Positions 8,524 through 18,627 of a stretch of DNA of 64,000 nucleotides are shown in pieces. Made by a program: the position numbers and the translations under genes. The notes under the pieces were generated by a model. The model searched no databases. It saw only the letters and a program-made list of their open reading frames with translations, and had not been told where the DNA came from. The first letter of the stretch is position 1. Each line of letters starts with the position of its first letter. The stretch is from positions 124,001-188,000 of the forward strand of contig NZ_JBISCD010000037.1 of the NCBI RefSeq assembly GCF_044386045.1, given 5' to 3'. This DNA comes from Thalassobellus sediminis (GTDB lineage: Bacteria > Bacteroidota > Bacteroidia > Flavobacteriales > Flavobacteriaceae).

Positions 8524-10314
8524 TTAATCTTTAAATTTATTAAACGCTTCCAAAGAAACTTTAAAAACACTACCGTGTCTTGTGCCATTAGGAAATTTAA
8601 TTTTATCTGAAATATCTTCCCAAGTTTTTAAGTCTGTAGATTTAATGGCTCCATACTTATGGTCTTTGTATTTATCAAAATAAACAATCCAATTACCATC
8701 TATATTTATAACTGTTGGTCCTTCGGCCCAATAGTTTCCTGTAATAGGAGCACTTGCTTTTGTATACGGCCCTGTTAATGTATCAGCATATGCTATTTTG
8801 AGGTTTTTCTGAACAGGATTTTTTGTCTCATCCTTTAAAAACATAACGTATTTATTGTTTTGCTTTTTAATGGTAGCATCAATAACATTAAATCCTGGTT
8901 CGTATAATAATTTAGTATTGCTAAAGGTTTTAAAATCTTTAGTAGTTGCATAATACATTCTGTGATTATAACCATCATCTTCTTTTATTTGAGTTTCTGG
9001 AAATTGCCCTCTGATTGTAGACGCCCAATAAATCATATACACCTTACTCTCTTTGTCATAAGTAATTTCAGGAGCCCATGTGTTACGAGTCCCTTCTTCG
9101 TGTTGCATTACTGGAATAAATTGTTGTTCAGACCAATTAATTAAATCTTTAGAATGTGCATATCCAATACCTTTATCTGTCCAACTCACTGTCCATACCA
9201 TATGATATAAACCATCGCCACCTTTTATAATACAAGGGTCGCGCATTAATTTATCTTTTCCTACTTCTGGCGTTAAAAAAGAAGTGTCGTTTTTTAACGA
9301 TTCCCATGAATAACCGTCTTCACTATATGCTAAATGCAAACCGTCTTCTCCATTTCCTTTGAAATAAGAAAACATATAAATCTCTTTTTCGGGGATAAAC
9401 TTATTTGCTATTAACCAATCTTCGCATGCTTTTGGCCAGTTTAAATGTGTTCCAAATCTTCCTAAACCAAAACCGTGTCCGCCATTTTCATAAATATGCA
9501 TTTCGGCTTTAACATTCTTTTCCTTTAACGCTAAATAATAATTAATACTGTTTTCAACAGGAACAGATCCATCATCTGAAGCATGGATTAAAATAGTAGG
9601 AGGTGTGTTTTCATTTACCTGTTTTTCATTTGAGTATTTTTCAATTAATGCTTCAGAAGGAGTATCTCCTAAAAGATTAACTTTTGAACCATTGTGAGTA
9701 ATGCCATCTTCCATAGAAATTACAGGATAAATCAGCATAGAGAAATCTGGTCGCGCACTGGTTTTATCTGAAACATAAACGTTATCATTATAATGTGTAG
9801 AAATTGTTGATGCTAAATGACCACCTGCTGAAAACCCTATCACTCCAATTTTATTAGGATTTATATTCCATTCTTTAGCGTTTCGTCTCAACATTCTCAT
9901 GGCTTCTTGAGCATCTTGAAGCGGACCAATAGTTTTATCATTCATAATGATATCACTTGGCAATCTATACTTTAAAACAAATGCTGAAATACCAATAGAA
10001 TTAAGCCATTCTGCTATTTTATCACCTTCTTTATCGTGTGACAAAACAGCATACCCACCACCAGGATAAATTATTACAGCCGTATTATCTGTTTTTTTAT
10101 TATCTACCAAAAACAGTTTAAGTCTTGGGTTAACAACCTTTCTAATAGCGTTTGGTTTACCTTCTGAATCTAATCTAAAAACTTCTTGATAATCTTTATT
10201 TTCTTTAGAATTTGGTACCTCATCCCAAAGTTTGATTTCTTTATTTTGTGAATGCATATTAATGATAATTCCAAAAATTAAACTTAAAAATAATGTTTTA
10301 TTAATCCCATTCAT
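8524..10314 (-). CDS. Carbohydrate esterase - GH43 fusion protein
   Basis: This is a secreted two-enzyme protein of 596 aa. After a signal peptide (about residues 1-22), residues 60-305 form an alpha/beta-hydrolase esterase: oxyanion motif YPGGGY (83-88), nucleophile elbow GFSAGG with Ser162, an Asp at 247/248 and His280 in GGHGFG. Residues about 313-590 form a five-bladed GH43-type propeller with all three expected acids in view: Asp359 (MRDP), Asp479 (VIDATI) and Glu531 (AEGP), plus the NTWAPEI motif. The pair would remove an acyl group and an arabinose- or xylose-type side unit from the same branch. It is the last gene of the operon starting at 18467, 89 bp after GH115. The exact GH43 substrate is not readable. 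Confidence 0.85.
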   Translation of the reverse strand: MNGINKTLFLSLIFGIIINMHSQNKEIKLWDEVPNSKENKDYQEVFRLDSEGKPNAIRKVVNPRLKLFLVDNKKTDNTAVIIYPGGGYAVLSHDKEGDKIAEWLNSIGISAFVLKYRLPSDIIMNDKTIGPLQDAQEAMRMLRRNAKEWNINPNKIGVIGFSAGGHLASTISTHYNDNVYVSDKTSARPDFSMLIYPVISMEDGITHNGSKVNLLGDTPSEALIEKYSNEKQVNENTPPTILIHASDDGSVPVENSINYYLALKEKNVKAEMHIYENGGHGFGLGRFGTHLNWPKACEDWLIANKFIPEKEIYMFSYFKGNGEDGLHLAYSEDGYSWESLKNDTSFLTPEVGKDKLMRDPCIIKGGDGLYHMVWTVSWTDKGIGYAHSKDLINWSEQQFIPVMQHEEGTRNTWAPEITYDKESKVYMIYWASTIRGQFPETQIKEDDGYNHRMYYATTKDFKTFSNTKLLYEPGFNVIDATIKKQNNKYVMFLKDETKNPVQKNLKIAYADTLTGPYTKASAPITGNYWAEGPTVINIDGNWIVYFDKYKDHKYGAIKSTDLKTWEDISDKIKFPNGTRHGSVFKVSLEAFNKFKD

Positions 10315-10403
10315 AGTTAGTTGTTTTAAATTCTTGAATCATTAATTTATTATGTATTCCAAAAAGAACCTCTAAATATACTATTTCCCTTTTTTATCTA
10401 TTC

Positions 10404-13316
10404 TTATTCTTTTAGAGAATTTAATATGGTTTCTGGCATTAACTTATAAGGAATACTTTTTTTATTTCGTGTATCTAGAACAAAATAATCTAACAACACA
10501 CCAGAATCAACCATATAAACCTTCAATTCTTGCTTGCCTTGTTTCTTAATAGGTACTTGAATTTGTTTAATAGCTGTATTACTCAATACATTTTGTTTCC
10601 AAGTATTACTTCTACCTTCTGTTTTAAAACTAATTATTTGAATGGGTTCTTCATTCCATTGTACTGCCACTCTAAGTTCGCTATCGGTTGACACTGGATG
10701 TGTTGGTATAGCTACTAGTTTTAGTATGGCGTTTTCTGTGATTGTTTCAGTAAATAATTCGTAATTTAAAACAGGAGCATCCTCATGATTTAAAACTGGT
10801 AACGCTTCTAATGGTGAGGATTGCATCACCGATTTTGAATGTCCAAATTCTTTAATTTCTTCCCATTTTAAAGAATCAACGTTATTTTTAGAAGACAAGT
10901 GATTTGCATAGATAACAGCTATTCCATTTTTTTCAACAACACTATTTTTAGGTGTTTTTTGATAGTTATCAGATATATTTATATGAATAATTTTCTCAAT
11001 TGAATTTAACTGAACATTTAGAACTTCTGATTTAGGTGCTCCAGCTTCAACCCAAGCATCCCAATCAATTGAAACAAAAATACGATCTTCATTAATACTT
11101 GAAGTATCTAAACTACCGATGTTTTCACTCAGTTTTATCCACTTAGAGAACTCATTAAAAGACCAAGTTCCATTTTCATCATTCTTTAAATAAATGTCAA
11201 TGAAGTATGATTTTGAATCGTTAATATAAAACGTTGGTAATCGCAATTCTCCACTATCCGTTTTTAATGTATCTTCAACTGAAACACCAATACTTCCTTT
11301 TGTATTTACTTTAGCTAAAATTATTTCAGGATCATCAAAAACAGGAAGTCTTCGAGGTTTCATATCCATCATACCATTCCATTTACCTTCTGATAATTGA
11401 TTATATCCTTTTGTTAAAGATGTTATCTCATTATAAGATTTATGTGATAATCTTGCATAATTTAAAGCGCTTTTTCTTCCTTGTTTAGCATAAGTCATCG
11501 CTTTATCTCTAAACAAGAATTTCTTGTTCATATGAGAAGATGCCTTTACAGGATAACCAACTAATTGTGTAAAAGCACTTTTTAAATGCTCTGGCAAGTT
11601 TTTTTCAATAACATCAACTTCTGTTTCAATAGAGTCATAAGCATCAATACGCTCTTGAATTTCATCACCATTACTTAATGTGTTATAAGCTGTATTGTAT
11701 ATAGGTGTTGTTCTTTCTGTTTGGCTCCAGCCCATAAATTCAGGCTTACGTTCAAATGCTAATTGAAAATAATCTGCTCTAATATTCGAAATACTTTTTC
11801 CTAATTCTGAACCAAAAATATTTCCATAAAATTCTTCTTGATGCGTTGTAATATATTCTGGATTTTGAAATTTATCAGCATCATAAGCCATATCTAAAAA
11901 TAACTGTGTATTGTATTCAGCAGGTTTAATATCACCAACATTTAATATCCAAATATTTTTATTATTCAAATTATAAGCCTTCATCATTTCCTCTCGTATC
12001 AATCCCGGATGTGTAGTGCTTAACCATAAATAATCATGAGGTCTTCCCCAATAAGATGCATGGTAATAAACGCCTGCTCCACCACCACGTTTACGCTCTT
12101 CTGTATTACTTAAATTTCTAATATATCCGTAATTATCATCTGTCCAAACCAAGGCAATATCTTCAGGTACAACAAGACCGTTTTGATATAAATCTAAAAC
12201 TTCTTTATAAACAGTAAATGCTTGAGGAATATTAGTTACATCCTTATTAATATAACTTTTCAGCATGTTTCTTTGATCCTTAATAATGCCATCTAAAATT
12301 GAAACGGCTTCATCTTTACTTTTTACGCCTTCCATTCCGCTATCATGTACACCTCGCATACCCAATGTATAAATAGCATCAATATTTTTTGCCTCTTTTA
12401 CGCGAGTTTCCCAATAATTATAAACAGTGGCTTTATTTGTTTTATAATTAAAACTGCCAAATTTCTCTTTATCCCATTCGTCTACGTTGTTTCTTAACAT
12501 AGGTTCTGCGTGAGACGTACCTATAACAATATTATACAAGTTTGCCATTTTAGCATTACCCGGATAATAGAAAAACGCTTTGGTACTTGGATGCATCGCA
12601 GGCCAAATAGAATTGGCATTTAAACGTAATAATAATTCGAAAATTTTAGCATAAGTTTTCGGACCAATATCGTCCGTTTCGGGTTCAAATGTTTTTGCTG
12701 CCCATGGCTGTAATCCCCAATCTTCATCGTTTAAAAAAATACCACGATAGTTTACAGATGGTGCTTTACTATAAAAATTAGATGCGTTTAAAATTAATTC
12801 GTTTTGCTTTTTAACAGGAACATCTGCCCACCAATACCAAGGAGAAACACCTATTTTTTTTGAAATATTAAAAACGCCATAAGCAGTACCTCTTGGATTT
12901 GTTCCAGCTATGACAAACGCTTTCTTTATTCTTTTATTCGGATTTAAAATTGTTTGATATGAATAACTTTCCCATTGGTTTTCAAATCCTGATTTAATAT
13001 TTGTTTTACATAAAAACTTCTTTAAAAGTTTTGATTTGATAGTACCTATAACAATAACATGACCTTTTGCCTTCTTAATATTAGTAAGAACTTCTGGTCT
13101 ATAGTTTGTTACTTTAAAAATATCATCAGCTAATAAATAAGCGGAGATAGAATCTAAAGAACTACCATTTTTATCGTATAAGATAATTGATTGATGCTCT
13201 GAAGTTAAAACTTCAAAATCTTGTTGATTTATGTTTTCTTTATCTATTGAAAAAGTATTGGCTAATAAAATTTGACTTCCAAGAATCAAACTTAAAATCG
13301 ATAAAAAATATTTCAT
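10404..13316 (-). CDS. GH115 alpha-glucuronidase family protein
   Basis: The 970-aa protein matches GH115 over its length. It has a signal peptide ending near residue 20, an N-terminal domain with GTNPRGTAYGVFNIS, then the characteristic block NYRGIFLNDEDWGLQPWA (189-206), and further family segments such as ANSIWPAMHPSTKAF and VWTDDNYGYIRN. Known members remove (4-O-methyl-)glucuronic acid from xylan side chains, and some act on other glucuronylated glycans. The C-terminal 250 residues form the all-beta domain usual in the family. It overlaps no neighbour: GH105 ends 3 bp upstream, so the two are cotranscribed. The pectin-type context implies glucuronic acid on a rhamnogalacturonan or arabinogalactan branch rather than xylan; this is inference. 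Confidence 0.9.
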   Translation of the reverse strand: MKYFLSILSLILGSQILLANTFSIDKENINQQDFEVLTSEHQSIILYDKNGSSLDSISAYLLADDIFKVTNYRPEVLTNIKKAKGHVIVIGTIKSKLLKKFLCKTNIKSGFENQWESYSYQTILNPNKRIKKAFVIAGTNPRGTAYGVFNISKKIGVSPWYWWADVPVKKQNELILNASNFYSKAPSVNYRGIFLNDEDWGLQPWAAKTFEPETDDIGPKTYAKIFELLLRLNANSIWPAMHPSTKAFFYYPGNAKMANLYNIVIGTSHAEPMLRNNVDEWDKEKFGSFNYKTNKATVYNYWETRVKEAKNIDAIYTLGMRGVHDSGMEGVKSKDEAVSILDGIIKDQRNMLKSYINKDVTNIPQAFTVYKEVLDLYQNGLVVPEDIALVWTDDNYGYIRNLSNTEERKRGGGAGVYYHASYWGRPHDYLWLSTTHPGLIREEMMKAYNLNNKNIWILNVGDIKPAEYNTQLFLDMAYDADKFQNPEYITTHQEEFYGNIFGSELGKSISNIRADYFQLAFERKPEFMGWSQTERTTPIYNTAYNTLSNGDEIQERIDAYDSIETEVDVIEKNLPEHLKSAFTQLVGYPVKASSHMNKKFLFRDKAMTYAKQGRKSALNYARLSHKSYNEITSLTKGYNQLSEGKWNGMMDMKPRRLPVFDDPEIILAKVNTKGSIGVSVEDTLKTDSGELRLPTFYINDSKSYFIDIYLKNDENGTWSFNEFSKWIKLSENIGSLDTSSINEDRIFVSIDWDAWVEAGAPKSEVLNVQLNSIEKIIHINISDNYQKTPKNSVVEKNGIAVIYANHLSSKNNVDSLKWEEIKEFGHSKSVMQSSPLEALPVLNHEDAPVLNYELFTETITENAILKLVAIPTHPVSTDSELRVAVQWNEEPIQIISFKTEGRSNTWKQNVLSNTAIKQIQVPIKKQGKQELKVYMVDSGVLLDYFVLDTRNKKSIPYKLMPETILNSLKE

Positions 13317-13319
13317 TAA

Positions 13320-14441
13320 TTAATTCAATCTATAAATTTCAGCACCTGCTAATAAAAAACATCCTAAACCGTAATCTTCGAAGTCTGGAACTTTATCATA
13401 CGATAAAGGTTGACCATCCTTTGGTTCTTTTCCTGTAGACTGTAAATAACCTAAAAAACCATTATCATGTAAGCTTTCTTTAATCATGGCATTCCAAGCT
13501 TTTTCTATTACAGGCATATATTTGTCTTTATCTAAAATACCATTGTTTATTCCGTAAGCCATACCATAAACAAATAAAGCGGTTCCTGATGTTTCTTTGC
13601 CTCCATAATGCTTAGGATCATGTAAACTTACATTCCAAAAACCATCTTTTCTTTGAATAGGTACAAGAGCTTGAGCCATCGATTTTAAATCCATAATATA
13701 CTGCTCTCTATGTGGTGCATCTTCTGGAATAATAGTTAAAACTTTTGCCAAGGCTGCAATTACCCAACCATTACCTCTACTCCAATAACTATCTTCACCA
13801 TTTGGTTCTGTATAAGGCGGATCGAAATCGGCATCACGCCACCAAAGTCCATCTTTGGGATTAAACAATCCATTATCTCCATGTTTATCTCTGGTGTACA
13901 TATACATATCGTACATTTTTTCGAAATAACGATTATCATTTTCTAAAACACCTAATTTAGCAAATACAGGCATACCCATTTGTATGGCATCAATCCACGA
14001 CCAATCATCTAACTGCGGTGTGTTCAACAACATATTAATAGTTGCCTTTGTGTTTTTTAGTTTTTTAGGATCTGGTTCTAAATTGTATAAATCTATATAA
14101 GTTTGAGCAGCACAATAATCATCTGCATTACGGTTTGCACTTCCGTTTCTAAACCCCCATTTGTGAAACTCAGACCAATCATAAGCATAATCGTAATACG
14201 CTTCCTTCGGATAAATTTCATATAAAGCCATTAATCCTTCATAATACACGCCACGTGTCCAAATATTACTTGGACGTTCTTTATTGGTTACTATGGTTTT
14301 TCCAACATCTTGCCATTTATTCATGAAATAATCGTTAGCAAGTTGCATGCTTTCTAAAACTTTCTTCTTATCTGAAGTTTGGCCAAAAGCAGTTTGTAAA
14401 CTTAAAACTGAAAGGCAAACTATTAATATGTGTTTGTTCAT
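13320..14441 (-). CDS. GH105 unsaturated glucuronyl/galacturonyl hydrolase
   Basis: The 373-aa protein has a signal peptide cleaved near residue 20 (TAFGQ) and then the GH105 (alpha/alpha)6-barrel. Marks are NIWTRGVYYEGLMALYEIYP (59-78), the RNADDYCAAQTYIDLY segment, and DDWSWIDAIQMGMPVFAKLG with Asp151 in the position expected for the catalytic acid. Other conserved parts are WSRGNGWVIAALAKVL and KETSGTALFVYGMAYGINNG. It would release the unsaturated sugar from lyase products. It lies 18 bp after GH106 and 3 bp before GH115 in the same operon. The lack of a lipobox suggests a soluble periplasmic location, unlike the other two GH105 proteins of the window. Confidence 0.93.
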   Translation of the reverse strand: MNKHILIVCLSVLSLQTAFGQTSDKKKVLESMQLANDYFMNKWQDVGKTIVTNKERPSNIWTRGVYYEGLMALYEIYPKEAYYDYAYDWSEFHKWGFRNGSANRNADDYCAAQTYIDLYNLEPDPKKLKNTKATINMLLNTPQLDDWSWIDAIQMGMPVFAKLGVLENDNRYFEKMYDMYMYTRDKHGDNGLFNPKDGLWWRDADFDPPYTEPNGEDSYWSRGNGWVIAALAKVLTIIPEDAPHREQYIMDLKSMAQALVPIQRKDGFWNVSLHDPKHYGGKETSGTALFVYGMAYGINNGILDKDKYMPVIEKAWNAMIKESLHDNGFLGYLQSTGKEPKDGQPLSYDKVPDFEDYGLGCFLLAGAEIYRLN

Positions 14442-14459
14442 TTTATAATATTATGTAAA

Positions 14460-17198
14460 TTAATTTTTCTTTAAAGCTGTTATAGTTACAGGTCCTAAAA
14501 CACCTGAAGGCATTGGATTCCATTTAGTGGCATCAAATTTTTGATAATCTTTGTTAACCATATTTATTTCATAAAAATTCTTCCACTCTTCGCCTCTAAA
14601 TTCTTTTGCTCTAATTCTATTTGCTGAAAGATTTGTAACTTTTAAAGTTAGTGTATTCTCACCTTCAAGAAGTGTTCCAACATTAATTTCAAAAGGGTTT
14701 GACCAAAGTGTTCCTATAAATTTATCATTCACCCAAACTTTAGCACTTTCTCTAACATCTCCTAGTTTTAAAAGCCAGTTTTCAGCGTTTTTATCTGGAT
14801 TTTGAAATGAGATTTCATACTTAGCTGTTCCTGAAAAATCTTCTGCTTTCTTGCTTAATGTTGTCCAAGAATTTAATTCTGAAACCTTACCGCTCTCAGG
14901 TAAAGTTGGTCCGCCTCTTAAAAATGAAATATCCCAGTCGCCTTCTAAATTATAAACAGCATCAGTCGCTGTAAAATAATTCCAAGCTTCAACATCATTC
15001 TTATTGCTTGTTTTCAAAAACAAACTCTCACCAGACTTTATTTGAACTTTTACTAAAGTAATATCGCCTTCAGTTTTTGTTTCAGCCTTACCGTAAACCG
15101 ATGTATTAGGATTGAAAATAATAACATTTTCTGATTTTACATTTACAGGAATAAATTGATCTATCGTTTTTGACGTATGATTTACCAAATAATAAATTTT
15201 ATCACCATTAGCATCTCTTCTTATATATTTTAAACCTGTTTCAACTAATTTTTCTGGTTGCACTTGAGCTTCTTTTAAATCAGCAAAAATATTTTCTGAA
15301 TGAAAGACAATTGACTTATTATCTGAAATCAGTTTTTGCATGGCATCATTCTGCTCCTTATAATTTTTAAATCCTGGAACCGATTTCGGAAGGTTCTGAA
15401 AAATAATTTTAGCACCTTGCTTCTTTAATTCGATTAACTTATTTAAAGTAGCCAAAGGCATATTGCTTGACGTAGGAACAATTAAAGTTTTGTAACTGCC
15501 ACCAGGTAATTTTATTTTGCCGTTTTCGAAAGTAGCTGTTTCAATAAAATTATCTGAAATAAAATCTAGTCCATAGCCTTTTTCCATAAGACTTTTAGTG
15601 GTTTCGTAGAAAGGCTGATTATGTAACCACTCGTCTAAAGAATGTATTTTAAACTGAAAAAACAGATTGTTATTTAAATACGAATTCCAAACATCATAAA
15701 TAGGCCAATACAATAAGTTTTCGTTATCAGGATTCCCCGATTGTAATAACGATTGACAATTAGCAATGTATGAGAACAATTGATTTTCATCTTCACCAAG
15801 TGCTAAATTAGGATTAAAATTAACAGATGCATAAAATTTCCACCCTGGCCATTCGGCACGTTTTGGAGAATAGGTTGTGCCATGTAAAAACACATGATTT
15901 ACACCATTTAACAATAAATCTTCAACCTCTGGTTTACATTGAGATAAGGCTACTTTAAAATGATCGCGTAACCAAGTAAAGGTTTCTGATGATGTTAACG
16001 GTTTACCCGAAATATGAGCGGCAGATGAGGAAAACTTTAACATCACAGGATCGGCATCGCCTTCTCTAATATCTTCTTTTTCTCTTCTTAACCCTAATAC
16101 ATCATAGGGCATCGAACCAAATGTTTCACATTCTGGAATATCTGCCGATGCATATAAATCGATTAAATTCCCTGGCGATCCATGAGCTTGTAATCTAGAT
16201 TTAAAATCATGCTTATTAGCCCAATTTGTCCAAGGTTCGTCAAATTTATAAAGCAACAAATTAGATAACGTTTCTCTATAATCACTTTTTACACGATTAC
16301 CTTCTTCACTATCTTCTTCACTTAATAATAACGGTATATGTGGTTTTAAATCGTAACCTCTAAATTGCTCAAAAGCTTCAAAAAAGTTTGGTGTAAAATT
16401 GGTGCCATAAACTTCATAACTATCATTAAAAACAGATCTTATTTTTCCATCAAAGCCAACCAATGCGTTATCAAAAGGTTTTACATAAACATTAAGAGCT
16501 TCTTCAGAATAATGATCTAACGTAAATCCACTCGCACCAGGTGCTGCTCGTTTTACTTTTTGACCTGTTTTACCTGTAAAAACAGCATAAATTTTATAAT
16601 TATCATCTTCTGCTTTCCAACTAATACTATTATTTTCAACCTGCTTCGTTAAATCTAAATAAGTTCCATTCTCGCCAAAAGCTAAAAGACAATTTAGCTT
16701 TGCTGGTCGCTTTTCTTTTGGGTTTTCAACTTTAATTTCTTTAGAAAAAGTATGTCCTTTTTTTACTTCATAATTTTGAGTAATCAGTTTTGTAGCAGCA
16801 AATTCAGGCGTTACTTGTGGTCCGCCATATGGCCAACCGGTACCTAAAGTTAAATCGACTTGCATATTTAAACTATCGGCAACAGCTATAGTATAATTAA
16901 GCATATTCATCCATTTAGGCGACAAATAATCAATGAAGTTATCTTCTTCTCCTTTAACTCCGTAAATAGGTGCAATTTCAACACCTCCAATACCTACTTT
17001 TTGTAAATCGATTAAATTTTGTTTAATATTAACCGAATCAACTGCACTACCCATCCACCACCAACGTGTCCATGGTTTTTGCTGATTGGTTATTTCAGGT
17101 AACACACTAGTATCTGAAACCTTTGTGTTTTGTGACTCTAAACACGAAAGCACTAAAACACTTAGTGCTATTATTATAAATAAATTCGTTTTTTGCAT
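14460..17198 (-). CDS. GH106-like alpha-L-rhamnosidase (lipoprotein)
   Basis: The 912-aa protein carries a lipobox at Cys19 (VLVLSC). Its catalytic region opens with QQKPWTRWWWMGSAVDS, followed by LQKVGIGGVEIAPIYGV and DLTLGTGWPYGGPQVTPE, the recognisable start of GH106 rhamnosidases. The middle contains FGSMPYDVLGLRREKED and VEDLLLNGVNHVFLHGTTYS. Near the C-terminus a galactose-binding-like beta-sandwich is visible (KLGDVRESAKVWVNDKFIGT). The enzyme family removes terminal alpha-L-rhamnose; here the likely source is a rhamnogalacturonan oligomer. It starts 9 bp after the PL22-type gene ends. Some related proteins are annotated only as glycosyl hydrolases, so linkage specificity remains open. 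Confidence 0.87.
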   Translation of the reverse strand: MQKTNLFIIIALSVLVLSCLESQNTKVSDTSVLPEITNQQKPWTRWWWMGSAVDSVNIKQNLIDLQKVGIGGVEIAPIYGVKGEEDNFIDYLSPKWMNMLNYTIAVADSLNMQVDLTLGTGWPYGGPQVTPEFAATKLITQNYEVKKGHTFSKEIKVENPKEKRPAKLNCLLAFGENGTYLDLTKQVENNSISWKAEDDNYKIYAVFTGKTGQKVKRAAPGASGFTLDHYSEEALNVYVKPFDNALVGFDGKIRSVFNDSYEVYGTNFTPNFFEAFEQFRGYDLKPHIPLLLSEEDSEEGNRVKSDYRETLSNLLLYKFDEPWTNWANKHDFKSRLQAHGSPGNLIDLYASADIPECETFGSMPYDVLGLRREKEDIREGDADPVMLKFSSSAAHISGKPLTSSETFTWLRDHFKVALSQCKPEVEDLLLNGVNHVFLHGTTYSPKRAEWPGWKFYASVNFNPNLALGEDENQLFSYIANCQSLLQSGNPDNENLLYWPIYDVWNSYLNNNLFFQFKIHSLDEWLHNQPFYETTKSLMEKGYGLDFISDNFIETATFENGKIKLPGGSYKTLIVPTSSNMPLATLNKLIELKKQGAKIIFQNLPKSVPGFKNYKEQNDAMQKLISDNKSIVFHSENIFADLKEAQVQPEKLVETGLKYIRRDANGDKIYYLVNHTSKTIDQFIPVNVKSENVIIFNPNTSVYGKAETKTEGDITLVKVQIKSGESLFLKTSNKNDVEAWNYFTATDAVYNLEGDWDISFLRGGPTLPESGKVSELNSWTTLSKKAEDFSGTAKYEISFQNPDKNAENWLLKLGDVRESAKVWVNDKFIGTLWSNPFEINVGTLLEGENTLTLKVTNLSANRIRAKEFRGEEWKNFYEINMVNKDYQKFDATKWNPMPSGVLGPVTITALKKN

Positions 17199-17207
17199 TA
17201 TATAATT

Positions 17208-18467
17208 TTAGTGGTGTTTTTGTATATCTACAGCATATATTTGAGATTTCCCTTCAAAATTAGCTCTAAAAATGATTTGTTTTCCGTCTGGTGAAAAATG
17301 TACATTAGGTTCTAAATGATAATTATGATTTTTCATGTTTACCAGTTTAGTAGATATTAGACTATCTCCTTTTGGTACAAAATGATATATCCATTGACCA
17401 TCTTTTGCATGAGCCACTTGCCCTTCATCGCCTCCATCTCCAGCAAATGTTTTTAAATCTGGTGATACATTATAATGAATAGACCATTCATTTCTTTTAA
17501 GTACATATCGTGTTTCTTTACCTGTATCCAAATGCTTTCCTGCTAAATAAAATGTTTCTCCTCTGGGAATTTGAAGATCGAACCAAATAGTTTTACCATC
17601 TGGACTAAAAAACTCATGTCCTGCTATTTCTCTATGAACTGTTCTTTTATGGATAAGGTTTCGCTCCTTTGTAGTTATATCTATATTCCAAATTCTATCA
17701 ACTTTATGCCAAGGTCCTTCATGACAATACATAAATAAATTTGGATCTGTTGGTGAAAATTGTTCATGATTTAACCAAGCATGTTCATCAAACAATTGTG
17801 TTAATTTACCATTAGAAACATTAATAGTAACAAGTGTTCGTTTTAGCTTAGCTTCATAAATTTTATCGAAAAAATTTCTCTTTTCTGGATTTTTCCTAAA
17901 TATTTCTTGTTCTTCTTTTGATGACAATACACCTCCCAATAATGTTTCATCTGCATTTAAAGTAGCAATAGACCCCACCATATCTTCTGGGAATTTATAA
18001 ATAAACTCGGTTTTATGTGTATCAATATGTGTGGCAAAAATACTGTCACGCATCCTGTAATACACCTTACGTGTTTTATCGCCAACAATTTCTCCTTTTT
18101 TGTTTCCTTTTTTATGGGTAATTTGAGTAATTTCTTTTGTTTCTAAATTAAAAGAAAATAATTGCTTACCCGTTTTAGTGCTTCCATAAAAAATCATAAG
18201 CCACCCTTTGTTGTCTTCTGTTGGTAAAAAAGGATTGTTATGAAAATAAAAACTTCTATTATCTCCTACTCTATCAACTAATTTTTCTACTTTATGTCCA
18301 GTCTCAGAATCTATCCAAACTTTTGCTAGGGAACTTGCTTTGCCTGTTTTCATTACAGGAATTTGCTCTTGATTTATTTGAGTGACCGTATCTTGAGTTG
18401 CTTTATTTTCTTTACATGAAAAACCAAGTAAAATAAATAAGAAAAAATATATTATAGGAGCTTTCAT
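17208..18467 (-). CDS. PL22-type oligogalacturonate lyase family protein (lipoprotein)
   Basis: This 419-aa lipoprotein (Cys18, LLGFSC) is a seven-bladed propeller of the oligogalacturonate lyase family, which splits short uronide oligomers by beta-elimination. Recognisable segments are SGHKVEKLVDRVGDNRSFYF-type start (TGHKVEKLVDRVGDNRSFYF, residues 56-75), AWLNHEQFSPTDPNLFMYCH (230-249), and AGHEFFSPDGKTIWFD with His284 in a metal-ligand position. In the best-known Ogl enzymes the remaining ligands come from a Q-x-x-H-x-H motif; here the matching place reads HLEPNVHFSPDG (384-395), so the metal site differs. It is the first gene of the five-gene minus operon and has a shared direct-repeat promoter 140 bp upstream. 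Substrate may be a different unsaturated or mixed oligomer. Confidence 0.82.
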   Translation of the reverse strand: MKAPIIYFFLFILLGFSCKENKATQDTVTQINQEQIPVMKTGKASSLAKVWIDSETGHKVEKLVDRVGDNRSFYFHNNPFLPTEDNKGWLMIFYGSTKTGKQLFSFNLETKEITQITHKKGNKKGEIVGDKTRKVYYRMRDSIFATHIDTHKTEFIYKFPEDMVGSIATLNADETLLGGVLSSKEEQEIFRKNPEKRNFFDKIYEAKLKRTLVTINVSNGKLTQLFDEHAWLNHEQFSPTDPNLFMYCHEGPWHKVDRIWNIDITTKERNLIHKRTVHREIAGHEFFSPDGKTIWFDLQIPRGETFYLAGKHLDTGKETRYVLKRNEWSIHYNVSPDLKTFAGDGGDEGQVAHAKDGQWIYHFVPKGDSLISTKLVNMKNHNYHLEPNVHFSPDGKQIIFRANFEGKSQIYAVDIQKHH

Positions 18468-18578
18468 GTGTTTATAATTATTCTTTTTTGGTCACATGTA
18501 ACATTCATTTAATTCTTTCCTTGGGTATTGAAAATTTAATTATGAATGTTTCATAAAAAAACGCTTTAAAATCTTTTG

Positions 18579-18624
18579 TAAATATAAAATGTACCAAATT
18601 AAATGCTATCCTGTAGCATCCTGT
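18579..18624 (-). promoter_or_regulatory. Shared direct-repeat promoter (site B) of the PL22 operon
   Basis: The coding strand reads ACAGGATGCTACAGGATA at 18624-18607, two half-sites with 10-bp period. TATATTTA (18586-18579), one mismatch from TAnnTTTG, follows after exactly 20 bp. This implies a leader of roughly 105 nt before the gene start at 18467. Confidence 0.7.
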
Positions 18625-18627
18625 TTA

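Noticed and set aside
16138..17010. AATCGATTAA occurrences resembling the 8144 palindrome
   Set aside because: They fall inside the GH106 coding sequence, lack the GTAAT/ATTAC half-sites, and are common in AT-rich coding DNA.
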